The notes below the pieces were generated by a model. It saw only the letters and a list, made by a program, of their open reading frames with translations. It was not told the origin of the DNA and did not search any database. Below, one piece after another: positions 25,342 through 34,739 of a DNA stretch of 64,000 nucleotides. The position numbers and the translations under genes were made by a program. Every line of letters begins with the position of its first letter. The stretch's first letter is position 1. Source of the DNA: Roseivivax halodurans JCM 10272 (GTDB taxonomy: Bacteria > Pseudomonadota > Alphaproteobacteria > Rhodobacterales > Rhodobacteraceae); NCBI RefSeq assembly GCF_000521785.1, contig NZ_JALZ01000001.1, forward strand, positions 62,001-126,000, in the 5' to 3' direction.

Positions 25342-26574
25342 ATGACGACTGCAGAGACCGAGATCCGTCCCACACCGCGCCACGCGACCTCCGCCGTTGC
25401 GAGGGCAGCGGTCCGCGATCCGCGGCTCGATTTCTTTCGCGGGCTGGCGATGTTCATCATCCTCATCGCGCATATTCCGGGAAACTGGCTGACGCTCTGG
25501 ATCCCCGCGCGTTGGGGGTTTTCCGATGCCACGGAGATCTTCGTCTTTTGCTCGGGCATGGCCTCGGCCATCGCGTTCGGAAAGGTCTTCCGGGACCAGA
25601 GCTGGGCGATGGGTGCGGCGCGAACGGCGTTCCGCTGCTGGCAGGTCTACTGGGCGCATATCGGTCTCTTCTTCGCGATCGCCGTGACGGTGTCCGCGCT
25701 CGATGCGACCGGCGCGTTCGAGCGCGACTATACCGGACAGCTGAATCTCCTTCCGTTCTTCGAGGAGACGCAGGCCAACCTCATCGGATTAATGACGCTG
25801 ACCTACGTGCCGAATTACTTCGACATCCTGCCGATGTACCTCGTGATCCTCGCGATGATGCCCTTCGTGATCGCGCTGGCTCGGGTGCACTTAGGCGTCG
25901 CGGCTGCGGCGGTGGTGGCGGTCTGGCTCCTCGCGCAATCCGGCATCGCGCGGCTTCCCGCAGAGCCCTGGTCCGACCGCGAATGGTTCTTCAATCCGTT
26001 CGGATGGCAGCTGATCTTCTTCACCGGTTTTGCCTTCATGTCCCGCTGGCTTCCGGCTCCGCCGAAATTGGGCGCGCTGTTGTGGCTCGCGATCGGCTTT
26101 CTCGTGCTGACCTCGCCACTCTCGTCGCCGCGGGTGGTGGACATCCTCCAGGTGATCTGGCCCGCAGCCGCGGATTGGGCGATGGGGATCTATCCGGATA
26201 TTGGGCTCCTCCGGGACAAGACCGATTTCGGGGTGCTTCGTTACCTGCACTTCCTCGCGCTCGCCTATGTGGCCTGGTGGGCGGTGGGTCCCGCGGGTGA
26301 CAGGCTGAAGGCTCCGGCGGGCGATGGTGCTCTGGCGCGGACATGGTCGACCGGTCTTGCCGCGACCTTGAAGGTGGGGCAGCAATCGCTCGCGATCTTC
26401 ATCACCTCCATGTATCTTGCCCGTCTTCTCGGCCTCTGCCTTGACGTCATGGGGCGGAACTACGTGACAATGGCGTTAGTTAACTTTGGTGGTGCGGCGA
26501 TTCTCGTCGCCGTCGCCTATGGCGTCGGCTGGATCAAGACGCACCCCTGGCGGCAGGTTAAAAAGGGAAGCTAG
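25342..26574 (+). CDS. opgC: OpgC-type acyltransferase membrane protein
   Basis: OpgC proteins transfer succinyl or similar groups to osmoregulated periplasmic glucans. The 410-residue protein has about ten membrane helices and the OpgC domain pattern: DPRLDFFRGLAMFIILIAHI (about 27-46), SDATEIFVFCSGMASAIAFG (about 61-80), and later GRNYVTMALVNFGGAA near the C-terminus. The ATG at 25342 has GGAGAGGAA upstream and is preferred to the GTG at 25303 that overlaps the TPR stop. It directly precedes the glucan biosynthesis gene. The histidine and arginine conserved in membrane acyltransferases (RG...AHI) are present. Confidence 0.88.
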   Translation: MTTAETEIRPTPRHATSAVARAAVRDPRLDFFRGLAMFIILIAHIPGNWLTLWIPARWGFSDATEIFVFCSGMASAIAFGKVFRDQSWAMGAARTAFRCWQVYWAHIGLFFAIAVTVSALDATGAFERDYTGQLNLLPFFEETQANLIGLMTLTYVPNYFDILPMYLVILAMMPFVIALARVHLGVAAAAVVAVWLLAQSGIARLPAEPWSDREWFFNPFGWQLIFFTGFAFMSRWLPAPPKLGALLWLAIGFLVLTSPLSSPRVVDILQVIWPAAADWAMGIYPDIGLLRDKTDFGVLRYLHFLALAYVAWWAVGPAGDRLKAPAGDGALARTWSTGLAATLKVGQQSLAIFITSMYLARLLGLCLDVMGRNYVTMALVNFGGAAILVAVAYGVGWIKTHPWRQVKKGS

Positions 26575-28131
26575 ATGCTGCGGAGAGAGGTGCTGACCGG
26601 CCTTCTGGCGGCCTTGGCGATGTCCGGTCGCGCGCGTGCCCAAGGGCAAGGTGGCGCGGATGCGAAGTCGTCGGACTATGTTCCCGGGCTGCGGCTTTCG
26701 GACCCGCGCCCGTTCTCGCGCGAAGACGTGCGAGCGTTGGCCCAGAGGATGGCGGGTGAGGCCTACGAGCCGCCGCAGCGCATCCCCGAGGAATGGACAA
26801 AGGTCAGCTACGACCAGTACCGCTCGATCTGGTTCGATCCGCGCAATGCGCTCTGGAACAAGAGCGCGGAGGAGCCATTCCGCCTCGATGTGTTCGCCCC
26901 GGGGCTCTACTTTCCGACCCCGGTCGAGATCGCGATCGTCGACGGTGGTGAGGCGCGGCCGATCGTCTTCGACCTCGAGGTTTTCGATCGGTCGGACCAA
27001 TTCCCGGACCTGCCTGTCGACGAACGGCTCGGCTATTCCGGTTTCCGGCTCAGGGCCGAACTCGAACACGAGGGCATCTTCACCGAGTTCGCGGTGTTCC
27101 AGGGTGCAAGCTATTTCCGCGGGATAGGCACCGGCGAGATCTACGGCCTCTCCGCACGGGGCCTCGCCCTCGACACAGCCGAGCCCGATGGAGAGGAGTT
27201 CCCCGAGTTCCGCCGCTTCTGGATCGAGCATCCGGACCCTGAAGACGACAGCATCGTCATCCACGCCCTTCTGGACAGCCCTAGCTGCACCGGCGCCTAC
27301 CGGTTCGAGATGACGCCGGGGCGGGCGCTCACGATCGGCGTCGAGGCCGAGGTCTTCGCGCGGACCGAGCTCGGTCATCTCGGTATCGCGCCCCTCACCT
27401 CCATGTTCCAGTTCGACGAGACGAACCGCGACCAATTCTCGGACTTCCGGTCCGCGATCCACGACAGCGACGGCTTGCTCATGGTCAACGGGTCGGGCGA
27501 GACGCTCTGGCGGCAGCTTGCCAACCCTCCGAGCCACCTTCAGGTGAGCGCCTTCGTGGACCGGGACCCGCAAGGCTTCGGGCTGATGCAACGTGACCGA
27601 GAATTCGAGGATTTCGGCGACCTGCAGGCGCTCTATCATCGCCGCCCGGGTCTCTGGATCGCGCCGCGAGAGGCGTGGGGGCCGGGGGTCGTCACGCTGG
27701 TCGAGATCCCCACCGATGACGAGGTCTACGACAACATCGTGGCCTACTGGCGACCGGCAGAGCCGCTGGCGCCGGGCCAGTCGAAGGCATTCTCCTACGA
27801 CATGACCTGGTCGGAAAAGAGCGACTGGGGCTCAGGCCTGCGCGTTCTCAACACCCGGGCCGGAGCGGCGCGCGATGGCGGCATTCGCTTCGCGATCGAC
27901 TTCTCGGACGGACGCGCGCTGCCCGAGAACCTCGACGATGTCCAAAAGCTGGTCCGCACCACGGGTGGCGAGGTCAGCGCCGCAATCGTGCAGCGCAATC
28001 CCTCCACGGGCGGCGCGCGGCTTGCGTTCACATTGAGGCCGGGGGATGCTCCGGCCGCCGACCTGCGCGCGCAACTGCGTCTGAACGACGCGCCACTCTC
28101 CGAGGTCTGGCTATATCGCTGGACTGTTTGA
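26575..28131 (+). CDS. opgG: Periplasmic glucan biosynthesis protein OpgG/OpgD
   Basis: OpgG and OpgD act in the periplasm on the backbone of osmoregulated glucans. This 518-residue protein has the complete family length and motifs: YRSIWFDPRNALWNKS (about 83-98), LDVFAPGLYFPTPV, YSGFRLRAEL, GASYFRGIGTGEIYGLSARG (about 178-197), TSMFQFDETNRDQFSDFRSA (about 276-295) and a C-terminal beta-sandwich ending in WLYRWTV. The N-terminus has a twin arginine (LRREVLTGLLAAL), followed by a hydrophobic stretch and ARAQ, which suggests Tat export as known for OpgD. It starts directly after the opgC stop. The glucan synthase gene opgH is not in the window, so the backbone must be made elsewhere or be cyclic beta-glucan of another synthase. 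Confidence 0.9.
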   Translation: MLRREVLTGLLAALAMSGRARAQGQGGADAKSSDYVPGLRLSDPRPFSREDVRALAQRMAGEAYEPPQRIPEEWTKVSYDQYRSIWFDPRNALWNKSAEEPFRLDVFAPGLYFPTPVEIAIVDGGEARPIVFDLEVFDRSDQFPDLPVDERLGYSGFRLRAELEHEGIFTEFAVFQGASYFRGIGTGEIYGLSARGLALDTAEPDGEEFPEFRRFWIEHPDPEDDSIVIHALLDSPSCTGAYRFEMTPGRALTIGVEAEVFARTELGHLGIAPLTSMFQFDETNRDQFSDFRSAIHDSDGLLMVNGSGETLWRQLANPPSHLQVSAFVDRDPQGFGLMQRDREFEDFGDLQALYHRRPGLWIAPREAWGPGVVTLVEIPTDDEVYDNIVAYWRPAEPLAPGQSKAFSYDMTWSEKSDWGSGLRVLNTRAGAARDGGIRFAIDFSDGRALPENLDDVQKLVRTTGGEVSAAIVQRNPSTGGARLAFTLRPGDAPAADLRAQLRLNDAPLSEVWLYRWTV

Positions 28132-28288
28132 TCGGCGACGGTCTCTCCTTGGCGTGACCGGCAGGTGTGGTCACGTGCCCGGGTCGGCATATCTCCCGTC
28201 AGTAACGGCTTCGGCCCATCAGTCGGATTGCGCGCCGGGCCCGTGCTTCGGCGTGCCGCTCGTCGCTCACAACGCCGGAGACAAGATC

Positions 28289-29137
28289 ATGTGGCGCAAA
28301 CGTCTCTCAATCCTGACGACGGCAATAGGGCTCGCTTCGGTGGGGACGGATGTCCGGGCAGCTTGCGGCGCTGAAGAGGGCGCCTGCGAGATCCCGGGTG
28401 GCACCTATCACGTGGAGCTGCCCGATGAGGGCGACGACGGCGCACCCGCACTCATGTTCCTGCACGGCTGGGGCTCGAGCGGGGAGGGAACGTTGACCAT
28501 GCGAGGCGTTGTAGGCGCGGCGCTCGCGCGGGGCTACGCAATCATCGCTCCCGACGGCATCCCGCGGCAAGGACGCAGCGGACGGACGTGGGCCTTCCAC
28601 CCTGAGCGCCCTCAACCCCGCGACGAGATCGCTTTCCTTCAGGCCGTACGTGACGACGCGGCAGAGCGGTTCGGCCTCGATCCGGAGCGGATGCTGCTCG
28701 CGGGCTTTTCCATCGGGGGATCCATGACGAGCTATCTTGCCTGCGCGGAACCGGACGCCTTCGCAGCGTACGCTCCGGTCTCGGGCAGCTTCTGGCGCCC
28801 GCATCCCGAGGCTTGTGCCGGTCCCGTTCGGCTCTTCCACACGCATGGCTGGCGTGACCCGGTGGTCCCGCTCGAAGGGCGCCTTCTGCGAGGGGGCAGC
28901 CTCGATGCGCCGAATGCCGTGGCGCAAGGCGACGTCTGGCACGCGATGGATCTCTTGCGCCAGGCCAGCGGGTGCCGCCTGCAGGCGGACGAGTTCGCCT
29001 CCGACGGCACCTACTGGCGCAAGGACTGGACGAGCTGTTCCGACGGAGCGGCGCTCGGTTTCGCTCTCTTCGACGGCGGCCACGGCGTGCCGGAGGGCTG
29101 GGCCAAGATGGCGCTCGACTGGTTCGAAGGGCGCTGA
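28289..29137 (+). CDS. Secreted PHB-depolymerase/LpqC-type esterase
   Basis: This 282-residue protein carries a signal peptide (about 1-24, ending VRA) and an alpha/beta hydrolase domain of the LpqC/feruloyl-esterase-like type. The oxyanion region is MFLHGWGSSG (56-65), the nucleophile box is AGFSIGGSM with S141, and the aspartate and histidine are probably in GWRDPVVPLEG and DGGHGVPEG. Cysteines at both ends of the mature chain may form disulfides, in line with periplasmic location. The ATG at 28289 with GGAGACAAG upstream is chosen over the longer frame from 28154. It follows opgG after 157 bases and converges with oppF. It could remove ester substituents such as those added by OpgC-type enzymes, but that is speculation. 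Confidence 0.78.
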   Translation: MWRKRLSILTTAIGLASVGTDVRAACGAEEGACEIPGGTYHVELPDEGDDGAPALMFLHGWGSSGEGTLTMRGVVGAALARGYAIIAPDGIPRQGRSGRTWAFHPERPQPRDEIAFLQAVRDDAAERFGLDPERMLLAGFSIGGSMTSYLACAEPDAFAAYAPVSGSFWRPHPEACAGPVRLFHTHGWRDPVVPLEGRLLRGGSLDAPNAVAQGDVWHAMDLLRQASGCRLQADEFASDGTYWRKDWTSCSDGAALGFALFDGGHGVPEGWAKMALDWFEGR

Positions 29138-29162
29138 CCCGTCCCGCGATCGCCTGGAGGGG

Positions 29163-30164
29163 TCAGGCCACCTCGTCGGCGGTCAGCGGGCCCGGGAAGA
29201 GACAGGCGCATTGATGCCGCCCGCGTCCGGGATGCGGCACCTCCTCCGCGCAAGCTTCAACAGCGCGCGGGCACCTTGTGCGGAACACGCAACCGGACGG
29301 GGGCGCCATGGGCGAGGGCAGATCGCCATGGAGGGGGATCGTCTGCTTGTTCCGCTCGATCTGCGGATCCGGCACCGGCACAGCTGACATGAGCGCCTGC
29401 GTGTAGGGATGCTGGGGGTCGGCGTAGAGCAGGTCCGCCGGAGCCTTCTCCATCATGCGGCCGAGATAGAGCACCATCACCTCGTCCGAGATGTGCTTCA
29501 CCACCGACAGATCGTGCGCGATGAAGAGGATCGCGAGCCCGAGCTCGCGCTGAAGCTCCTGCAGAAGCTCGATCACCTGCGCCTGGATCGACACGTCGAG
29601 CGCAGAGACCGGCTCGTCGCAGATCAGCAGCTTCGGCTCCACGATCAGCGCCCGGGCGATGCCGATGCGCTGGCACTGGCCGCCCGAGAACTCGTGGGGA
29701 TAGCGGTTGATCATCTGCGGCAGCAGGCCGACCCGGTCCATCATGCGGGCGACACGCGACTTCACCTCCTCGCGCCCGAGCTCCGGGCGGTGGGTGCGCA
29801 GCGGCTCGGCGATGATCTGGCCGAGCGTCATCCGCGGGTTCAGCGAGGCGAGTGGATCCTGGAAGATCATCTGGATCTCGGAGCGGTACTTCTGCATCCG
29901 CTGGGACGACAGCGACAGAAGGTCCGTCTCGCCCTGCCAGACGACCTCGCCGGATGCAGGCACCATCTGGATGAGCGCGCGGGCAAGCGTGGACTTGCCG
30001 CACCCGCTCTCGCCGACGACGCCGAGCGTCTGTCCCGGCATCAAATCGAAGCTCACCCCGTTGACCGCATGCAACTGGCGCGGCTTGGTCCACGGCATGT
30101 CGCCGGGACGGGTGATGTCGAAGGCGACGCGAAGGTCGCGTGCGGAAATCAGGGGCGTGCTCAT
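29163..30164 (-). CDS. oppF: Oligopeptide ABC transporter ATP-binding protein OppF
   Basis: This is the second ATPase of a dipeptide/oligopeptide importer, 333 residues long. Walker A GESGCGKSTLA is near residues 54-64, the signature EFSGGQCQRIGIARAL near 163, Walker B LLICDEPVSALDVSIQAQ follows, and the switch histidine is in FIAHDLSVV. The C-terminal oligopeptide-transporter extension with a cysteine-rich motif (CVFRTRCPRAVEAC) is present, as usual for OppD/OppF. It overlaps oppD by ATGA and ends the operon, 25 bases from the convergent esterase gene. Confidence 0.93.
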   Translation of the reverse strand: MSTPLISARDLRVAFDITRPGDMPWTKPRQLHAVNGVSFDLMPGQTLGVVGESGCGKSTLARALIQMVPASGEVVWQGETDLLSLSSQRMQKYRSEIQMIFQDPLASLNPRMTLGQIIAEPLRTHRPELGREEVKSRVARMMDRVGLLPQMINRYPHEFSGGQCQRIGIARALIVEPKLLICDEPVSALDVSIQAQVIELLQELQRELGLAILFIAHDLSVVKHISDEVMVLYLGRMMEKAPADLLYADPQHPYTQALMSAVPVPDPQIERNKQTIPLHGDLPSPMAPPSGCVFRTRCPRAVEACAEEVPHPGRGRHQCACLFPGPLTADEVA

Positions 30165-31129
30165 GCGGCGACCTCCTCGACCGGGCGGTGGCAGGCGCGG
30201 ACGCGCCCGTCGCCCGCGGGTTCGAGCGGCGGCATGACGGCGCAATCCTTACCGGCAAAGGCGCAGCGGGGGCGGAACGGGCAGCCCTTCGGCGGCCGCG
30301 CCATGTTCGGCGGGTTGCCGGGGATCGCCTGCATCGTCTCCTGCCCCTGATCGACGCGCGGGACCGCGTGCAAAAGACCGCGGGTGTAGGGGTGGGTCGG
30401 CTTGCCGAAGAGCGGATCGGTCGGCGCCCGCTCCATAATCCGGCCGCCATACATCACCGTCACCCGCTCGCAGAAACCCGCGACGACGCCGAGGTCGTGG
30501 GTGATCAGCATCGTGGCCATGCCGAACTCGGCCTGCAGCTCCTGCAAGAGGCGCATGATCTGGCTCTGCACCGTCACGTCGAGCGCGGTCGTCGGCTCAT
30601 CGGCGATCAAGAGGTCGGGCTGGCAGAGCAGCGACATCGCGATCATCACGCGCTGTCGCATGCCGCCCGAGAACTCGTGCGGGTAGAGCCGGATGCGATC
30701 CTTCGCGCCCGGGATCCGCACGGCGTCGAGCATCCGGACGGCCTCGGCCAGCGCATTCTTCTTGCTCATTCCCCGGTGCAGCATGAGAACCTCGGCCATC
30801 TGGTCCGAGATCTTCATGTAGGGGTTCAGCGACGTCATAGGGTCTTGGAAGATAATCGCGATCCGCTCCGCGCGGATGCGGTTCATCACCTTCGGGGGCG
30901 CGTTCAGGATCTCCTCGCCGTCGAATTTGATCGAGCCGGAGGTGCGGCCGTTGCGCGCGAGCAGACCTAGGATAGCAAAGGCGGTCTGGGACTTGCCCGA
31001 GCCGCTCTCGCCCACGATGCCGAGGGTCTCGCCCCGGTCGAGGGAGAGGGAAAGGCCGTTCACCGCGTGAACCGTGCCGTCGGGCGTGTCGAAGGCCACG
31101 TCGAGATTGTCGATGTCGAGAAGCGCCAT
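30161..31129 (-). CDS. oppD: Oligopeptide ABC transporter ATP-binding protein OppD
   Basis: This 322-residue ATPase pairs with OppF. Walker [12 protein letters not shown] (about 39-49), signature [17 protein letters not shown], Walker [19 protein letters not shown] and the switch histidine in [12 protein letters not shown] are complete. The C-terminal extension contains [15 protein letters not shown], the cluster typical of peptide-transporter ATPases. The ATG at 31129 gives the family-like start [13 protein letters not shown]; longer in-frame starts would run into oppC. One base separates it from the oppC stop. Confidence 0.93.
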   Translation of the reverse strand: MALLDIDNLDVAFDTPDGTVHAVNGLSLSLDRGETLGIVGESGSGKSQTAFAILGLLARNGRTSGSIKFDGEEILNAPPKVMNRIRAERIAIIFQDPMTSLNPYMKISDQMAEVLMLHRGMSKKNALAEAVRMLDAVRIPGAKDRIRLYPHEFSGGMRQRVMIAMSLLCQPDLLIADEPTTALDVTVQSQIMRLLQELQAEFGMATMLITHDLGVVAGFCERVTVMYGGRIMERAPTDPLFGKPTHPYTRGLLHAVPRVDQGQETMQAIPGNPPNMARPPKGCPFRPRCAFAGKDCAVMPPLEPAGDGRVRACHRPVEEVAA

Positions 31130-31130
31130 G

Positions 31131-32057
31131 TCAGCGGTCCTTGGGGTCGAGCGCGTCACGCAGGCCGTCTCCGACGAAGAAGAAGCCGAAAAGCGTGAGG
31201 CAGAAGAAAAGAAGCGGGAAGCCGAGCTGCCAGATCGTGCCGTAGGCGATCGTGCCGGCGCCTTCGGAGATCAGCGCGCCTAGCGAGGTCAGCGGCTCCT
31301 GCACGCCGAGGCCGAGAAAGGAGATGAAGCTCTCGGTCAGGATCATCAGCGGCACGAGGAGCGTCGCATAGACGGCGATGACGCCGAGGAGGTTCGGCAC
31401 GATGTGGCGGCGGATGATCGTGACGCCCGAGACGCCGGTGGCGCGCGCGGCCTCGATGAACTCGCGGTTCTTGAGGGACAGCGTCTGACCACGGACGATG
31501 CGGGACATCTCGAGCCACGAGATGAGGCCGAGCCCCACGAAGAGGGCGATCATCGAGCGGCCGTACATGACGAGGATGAGGATCAGCACGAACATGTACG
31601 GGATGGCCATGAGGATATCGACCATGCGCATCATGATCTGGTCGACCCGGCCGCCGACATATCCTGCCGTCGCGCCGTAGATCGTGCCGACGACCACGGC
31701 GACGAGCGCGCCGACGAAACCGACGGCAAGGCTGACCTGCGTGCCCTGCACCGTTCGCGCGAAGAGGTCGCGGCCAAGCTCGTCGACCCCGAAGTAGTGG
31801 CCGTTCGCCATCGACGGGCCGCCTTCCTGTGCGACGACGCCCATGACGTTGTAGTCGAGCTCCTCGTTCGACCATTGCGCCAGATGCGAGCCGAAGAGGG
31901 CGAAGAGCACCACGAAGATCAAGAGGAACAGGCCGAACATCGCGGCCTTGTTCTTGACGAAGCGCGACCGGGCGTCGGCCCAGAGCGAGCGGCCGGCGAC
32001 TTCGTCCTCGGCCATGCGCTCGGCGATCGCGTCCATGCGTTGCGTGTCGTGGACCAT
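31131..32057 (-). CDS. oppC: Oligopeptide ABC transporter permease OppC
   Basis: This inner-membrane permease of 308 residues has six predicted helices. It begins with a cytoplasmic N-terminal stretch (about 1-37) typical of OppC, a first helix (AAMFGLFLLIFVVLFALFG), a periplasmic segment with HYFGVDELGRDLFARTVQG, and the EAA-type loop that contacts the ATPases (EAARATGVSGVTIIRRHIVP). It lies 4 bases after oppB and 1 base before oppD in a continuous minus-strand operon. Confidence 0.93.
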   Translation of the reverse strand: MVHDTQRMDAIAERMAEDEVAGRSLWADARSRFVKNKAAMFGLFLLIFVVLFALFGSHLAQWSNEELDYNVMGVVAQEGGPSMANGHYFGVDELGRDLFARTVQGTQVSLAVGFVGALVAVVVGTIYGATAGYVGGRVDQIMMRMVDILMAIPYMFVLILILVMYGRSMIALFVGLGLISWLEMSRIVRGQTLSLKNREFIEAARATGVSGVTIIRRHIVPNLLGVIAVYATLLVPLMILTESFISFLGLGVQEPLTSLGALISEGAGTIAYGTIWQLGFPLLFFCLTLFGFFFVGDGLRDALDPKDR

Positions 32058-32061
32058 GGGC

Positions 32062-32985
32062 TCAGTACCGGATTTTCGGGTCGATCCACCCGTAGAGGAT
32101 GTCGACCACGAGATTGAAGAAGATGGTGAGCGCGCCCATGAGGATCGTGACCCCCATCATCACCGCGTAGTCGCGGTTGAGCGCGCTGTCGACGAAGGCC
32201 TTCCCGATGCCGCCGGTGGAGAAGTAGACGTCCACCACGACCGAGCCGGTGATCATGCCCACGAAGGCGGGCCCGAGATACGAGATGACCGGCAGCATCG
32301 CGGGTTTCAGCGCGTGGCGCAGGATCACCCGGCGCTCGGGCAGGCCCTTGGCCCGCGCGGTGCGGATGTGGTTCATGTTCAGCGTCTCGAGCATCGATGA
32401 CCGGGTGATCCGCGCGATCGACGCCATGAACGAGGTCGAGAGCGCGATCACCGGCATGATCAGGTACTCCCACTGGCCGCCCTGCCAGCCGCCGCCCGGC
32501 AGCCAGCCGAGCCAGAGGGTGAAGGTCAGCACGAGGATGGGCGCCATCACGAAGTTCGGCAGCACCTGAGCGCCGATCGAGATGCCGACGGCGAAATAGT
32601 CGAGGACCGAGTTCTGCCGGATCGCGGCGACGACGCCGAGCGTCACGCCCACGACCACCGCGACGACGAAGGACAGAAGGCCGTAGGTCAGCGTCACAGG
32701 AAAGCCCTGGGCGATGATCTCGTTCACAGTGCGGTCCTTGTAGATGAAGGACGGGCCGAAATCGAACTCGGTGACGATTCCCCAGATATAGGTCAGGATC
32801 TGCCGCCAGAGCGGCTGGTCGAGCCCGTACTTGGCGTTGAGGTTCGCCAGCACTTCCGGCGGCAATTCGCGCTCGGACGTGAAGGGGCCGCCGGGCGCGG
32901 CGTACATCAGCACGAACGAGACGACGATGAGGATCAGCAGCGTCGGGATCGCGAGGGCCAGACGCTTGATGGAATAGGACAGCAT
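32062..32985 (-). CDS. oppB: Oligopeptide ABC transporter permease OppB
   Basis: This permease of 307 residues starts with the typical OppB N-terminus (SIKRLALAIPTLLILIVVSF), has the periplasmic domain with LNAKYGLDQPLWRQILTYIW and GPSFIYKDRTVNEII, and the EAA-like loop TARAKGLPERRVILRHALKP. The C-terminal DxPP-like segment is missing but the last helix ends with the usual NLVVDILYGWIDPKIRY. The ATG at 32985 fits the family; the longer frame to 33099 does not. A stem-loop between oppA and this gene probably sets their relative expression. Confidence 0.93.
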   Translation of the reverse strand: MLSYSIKRLALAIPTLLILIVVSFVLMYAAPGGPFTSERELPPEVLANLNAKYGLDQPLWRQILTYIWGIVTEFDFGPSFIYKDRTVNEIIAQGFPVTLTYGLLSFVVAVVVGVTLGVVAAIRQNSVLDYFAVGISIGAQVLPNFVMAPILVLTFTLWLGWLPGGGWQGGQWEYLIMPVIALSTSFMASIARITRSSMLETLNMNHIRTARAKGLPERRVILRHALKPAMLPVISYLGPAFVGMITGSVVVDVYFSTGGIGKAFVDSALNRDYAVMMGVTILMGALTIFFNLVVDILYGWIDPKIRY

Positions 32986-33077
32986 GGGCGGCTCCCGAGG
33001 GAAGAGCGGCGCGGGTCGAGTGCAGCCAGTGGTAAGGGTAGCGCGGACCTGCGCGAAGGGCACGGCCGCGGGAGGAA

Positions 33078-33103
33078 GAGGGTGCCCGGAAGCGGGCACC
33101 CTC
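33078..33103 (-). terminator. Attenuating stem-loop between oppA and oppB
   Basis: GAGGGTGCCCG and CGGGCACCCTC form a perfect 11-bp stem with a 4-base loop, 13 bases downstream of the oppA stop on the minus strand. There is no T-run. Such hairpins between the binding-protein gene and the permease genes commonly give higher levels of the binding protein by attenuation or 3'-end protection. Confidence 0.7.
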
Positions 33104-33116
33104 GAATGGTGCGGTC

Positions 33117-34739
33117 TTACTCGGCCACGCGGTAGAGATCCTTGGCGTACCAGGTCTGGTTCACGTTCTCGAGCGGCCAGCCTTTGATGTCCTCGTTAAG
33201 CATGAAGACCTTGGCGTAGTGGTAGATCGGGATGATCGGCATCTCTTCGGCCAGGATCGTCTCAGCCTGCTGGTACATCGGCAGCGGGTCCTCGGCGGTC
33301 TTCGACTCCTTCATGACCTGGTCGTATTCGTCGTTGAAGAATTCGCCGTTGTTGTGACCCGAGTAGGAGGCCAGAAGGTCGAGGTAGGTCGACGCCTCGT
33401 TGTAGTCCCCGCACCACGCGTACCGCGCCATGTCGAACTCCTGGTTCTGCATGCGGTCAGTGTGTACCTTCCACTCGTAGTTCGCGAGCGTGATGTTCAC
33501 GCCGATCTGGCGCAGCATCTGTTGGGCGGCCACGGCGATCTTCTTGTGATCCTCCGAGGTGTTGTACTGCAGCGTCAGCTCGAGCGGGTTGTCGGGGCCG
33601 TAGCCGGCCTCGGCAAGAAGCTCCTTGGCCTTCTCGATGCGCTCTTCCTGCGTCCAGTTGGCGTACTCGATCTCGGGGCGCTCGAAACCGGCGACCGCGG
33701 TATGCGTCCAGTTGTAGGACGGCGGCTGTCCGCCCTGCAGGATCCGCTCGACGATGATGTCGCGGTCGATGGCGTAGGACAGCGCCTTGCGCACGTTGAC
33801 GTCCTTGAGTTCCTCGGGGCCGCTTTCGCCGACGTTCAGCATGTAGATGTAGGAGCAGTTGTAGGGCACCGAGTTCGCCTGCTCGGGGTATTCCTCTTCG
33901 AGACGCGGATACTGACCGGCCGGGATGTCCACGCGGTCGAGCTCGCCGGCGAGGTAGCGGGTCAGGCCCTGGTTCACGTCGTTGATGGTCAGCGCCGTGA
34001 GATCGGTGAAGATCACATTCTCCGCGTCCCAGTAGGTGTCGGATTTCGACATCTCGACGCGCTCGCCGAGGATGTGCTCGTCGAGCACGTAGGCGCCGTT
34101 ACCGACGAGGTTCTCGGCGCGGGTCCAGTTGTCGCCGTGCTCCTCGATCGTCGCCTGATGGACCGGGAAGGTCGAGGCGTGCACCAGCATCTGCGGGAAG
34201 TAGGGCAGGGGCGTGGTGATCCGGACTTCAAGGGTCCGGTCGTCGACCGCAGTCACGCCGAGTTCGTCGACGGACATGTCACCGGCGATGATCTCGGCGG
34301 CGTTCTCGATCTGCATCAGCTCGAGGTACCAGGCATACTCGGAGGCGGTCGCGGGATCGGCGAGACGCTTCCAGGAATAGACGAAGTCCTGCGCGGTCAC
34401 CGGATCGCCATTCGACCACTGGGCGTCGTCGCGCAGGGTGAAGGTGTAGGTCTTCTGATCGTCGGAAACCGTATGCTCGAGCGCGACGCCGGGCACGAGC
34501 TCGCCCGTGCCGTTCTCGTTGTAGAGACCTTCGAAGAGGGACCGCAGGACGTCCGAACCCTCGACGTCGGTGTTGATCTGCGGGTCCATCGACTTGATCG
34601 CGTCGAGGAGCCAATAGGTGTAGCTCTGGTCCTCGGCAAGTTCGGTGCCCTCGGGAACGGGATTGTCCGCGAATGCGGGGCTTGCGGCGATAAGTGCGAA
34701 TAGCGATGCGGCGAGGCTGTTTTTCAGCACGGGTGTCAT
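33117..34739 (-). CDS. oppA: Periplasmic oligopeptide-binding protein OppA
   Basis: This 540-residue substrate-binding protein of the SBP_bac_5 family delivers oligopeptides to OppBCDF. A Sec signal peptide (about 1-24, ending in AFA) precedes a mature protein with TYWLLDAIKSMDPQINTDVE, LFEGLYNENGTGELVPG, and the peptide-binding region RKALSYAIDRDIIVERIL (about 315-332) followed by FDMARYAWCGDYNEASTYLD. The start is ambiguous: the ATG at 34739 directly abuts GGAGGT, leaving almost no spacing, whereas a GTG three codons later (34730) sits nine bases behind it and would give an equally good signal peptide. The gene is first in the operon, so its promoter lies in 34740-35202. Confidence 0.93.
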   Translation of the reverse strand: MTPVLKNSLAASLFALIAASPAFADNPVPEGTELAEDQSYTYWLLDAIKSMDPQINTDVEGSDVLRSLFEGLYNENGTGELVPGVALEHTVSDDQKTYTFTLRDDAQWSNGDPVTAQDFVYSWKRLADPATASEYAWYLELMQIENAAEIIAGDMSVDELGVTAVDDRTLEVRITTPLPYFPQMLVHASTFPVHQATIEEHGDNWTRAENLVGNGAYVLDEHILGERVEMSKSDTYWDAENVIFTDLTALTINDVNQGLTRYLAGELDRVDIPAGQYPRLEEEYPEQANSVPYNCSYIYMLNVGESGPEELKDVNVRKALSYAIDRDIIVERILQGGQPPSYNWTHTAVAGFERPEIEYANWTQEERIEKAKELLAEAGYGPDNPLELTLQYNTSEDHKKIAVAAQQMLRQIGVNITLANYEWKVHTDRMQNQEFDMARYAWCGDYNEASTYLDLLASYSGHNNGEFFNDEYDQVMKESKTAEDPLPMYQQAETILAEEMPIIPIYHYAKVFMLNEDIKGWPLENVNQTWYAKDLYRVAE

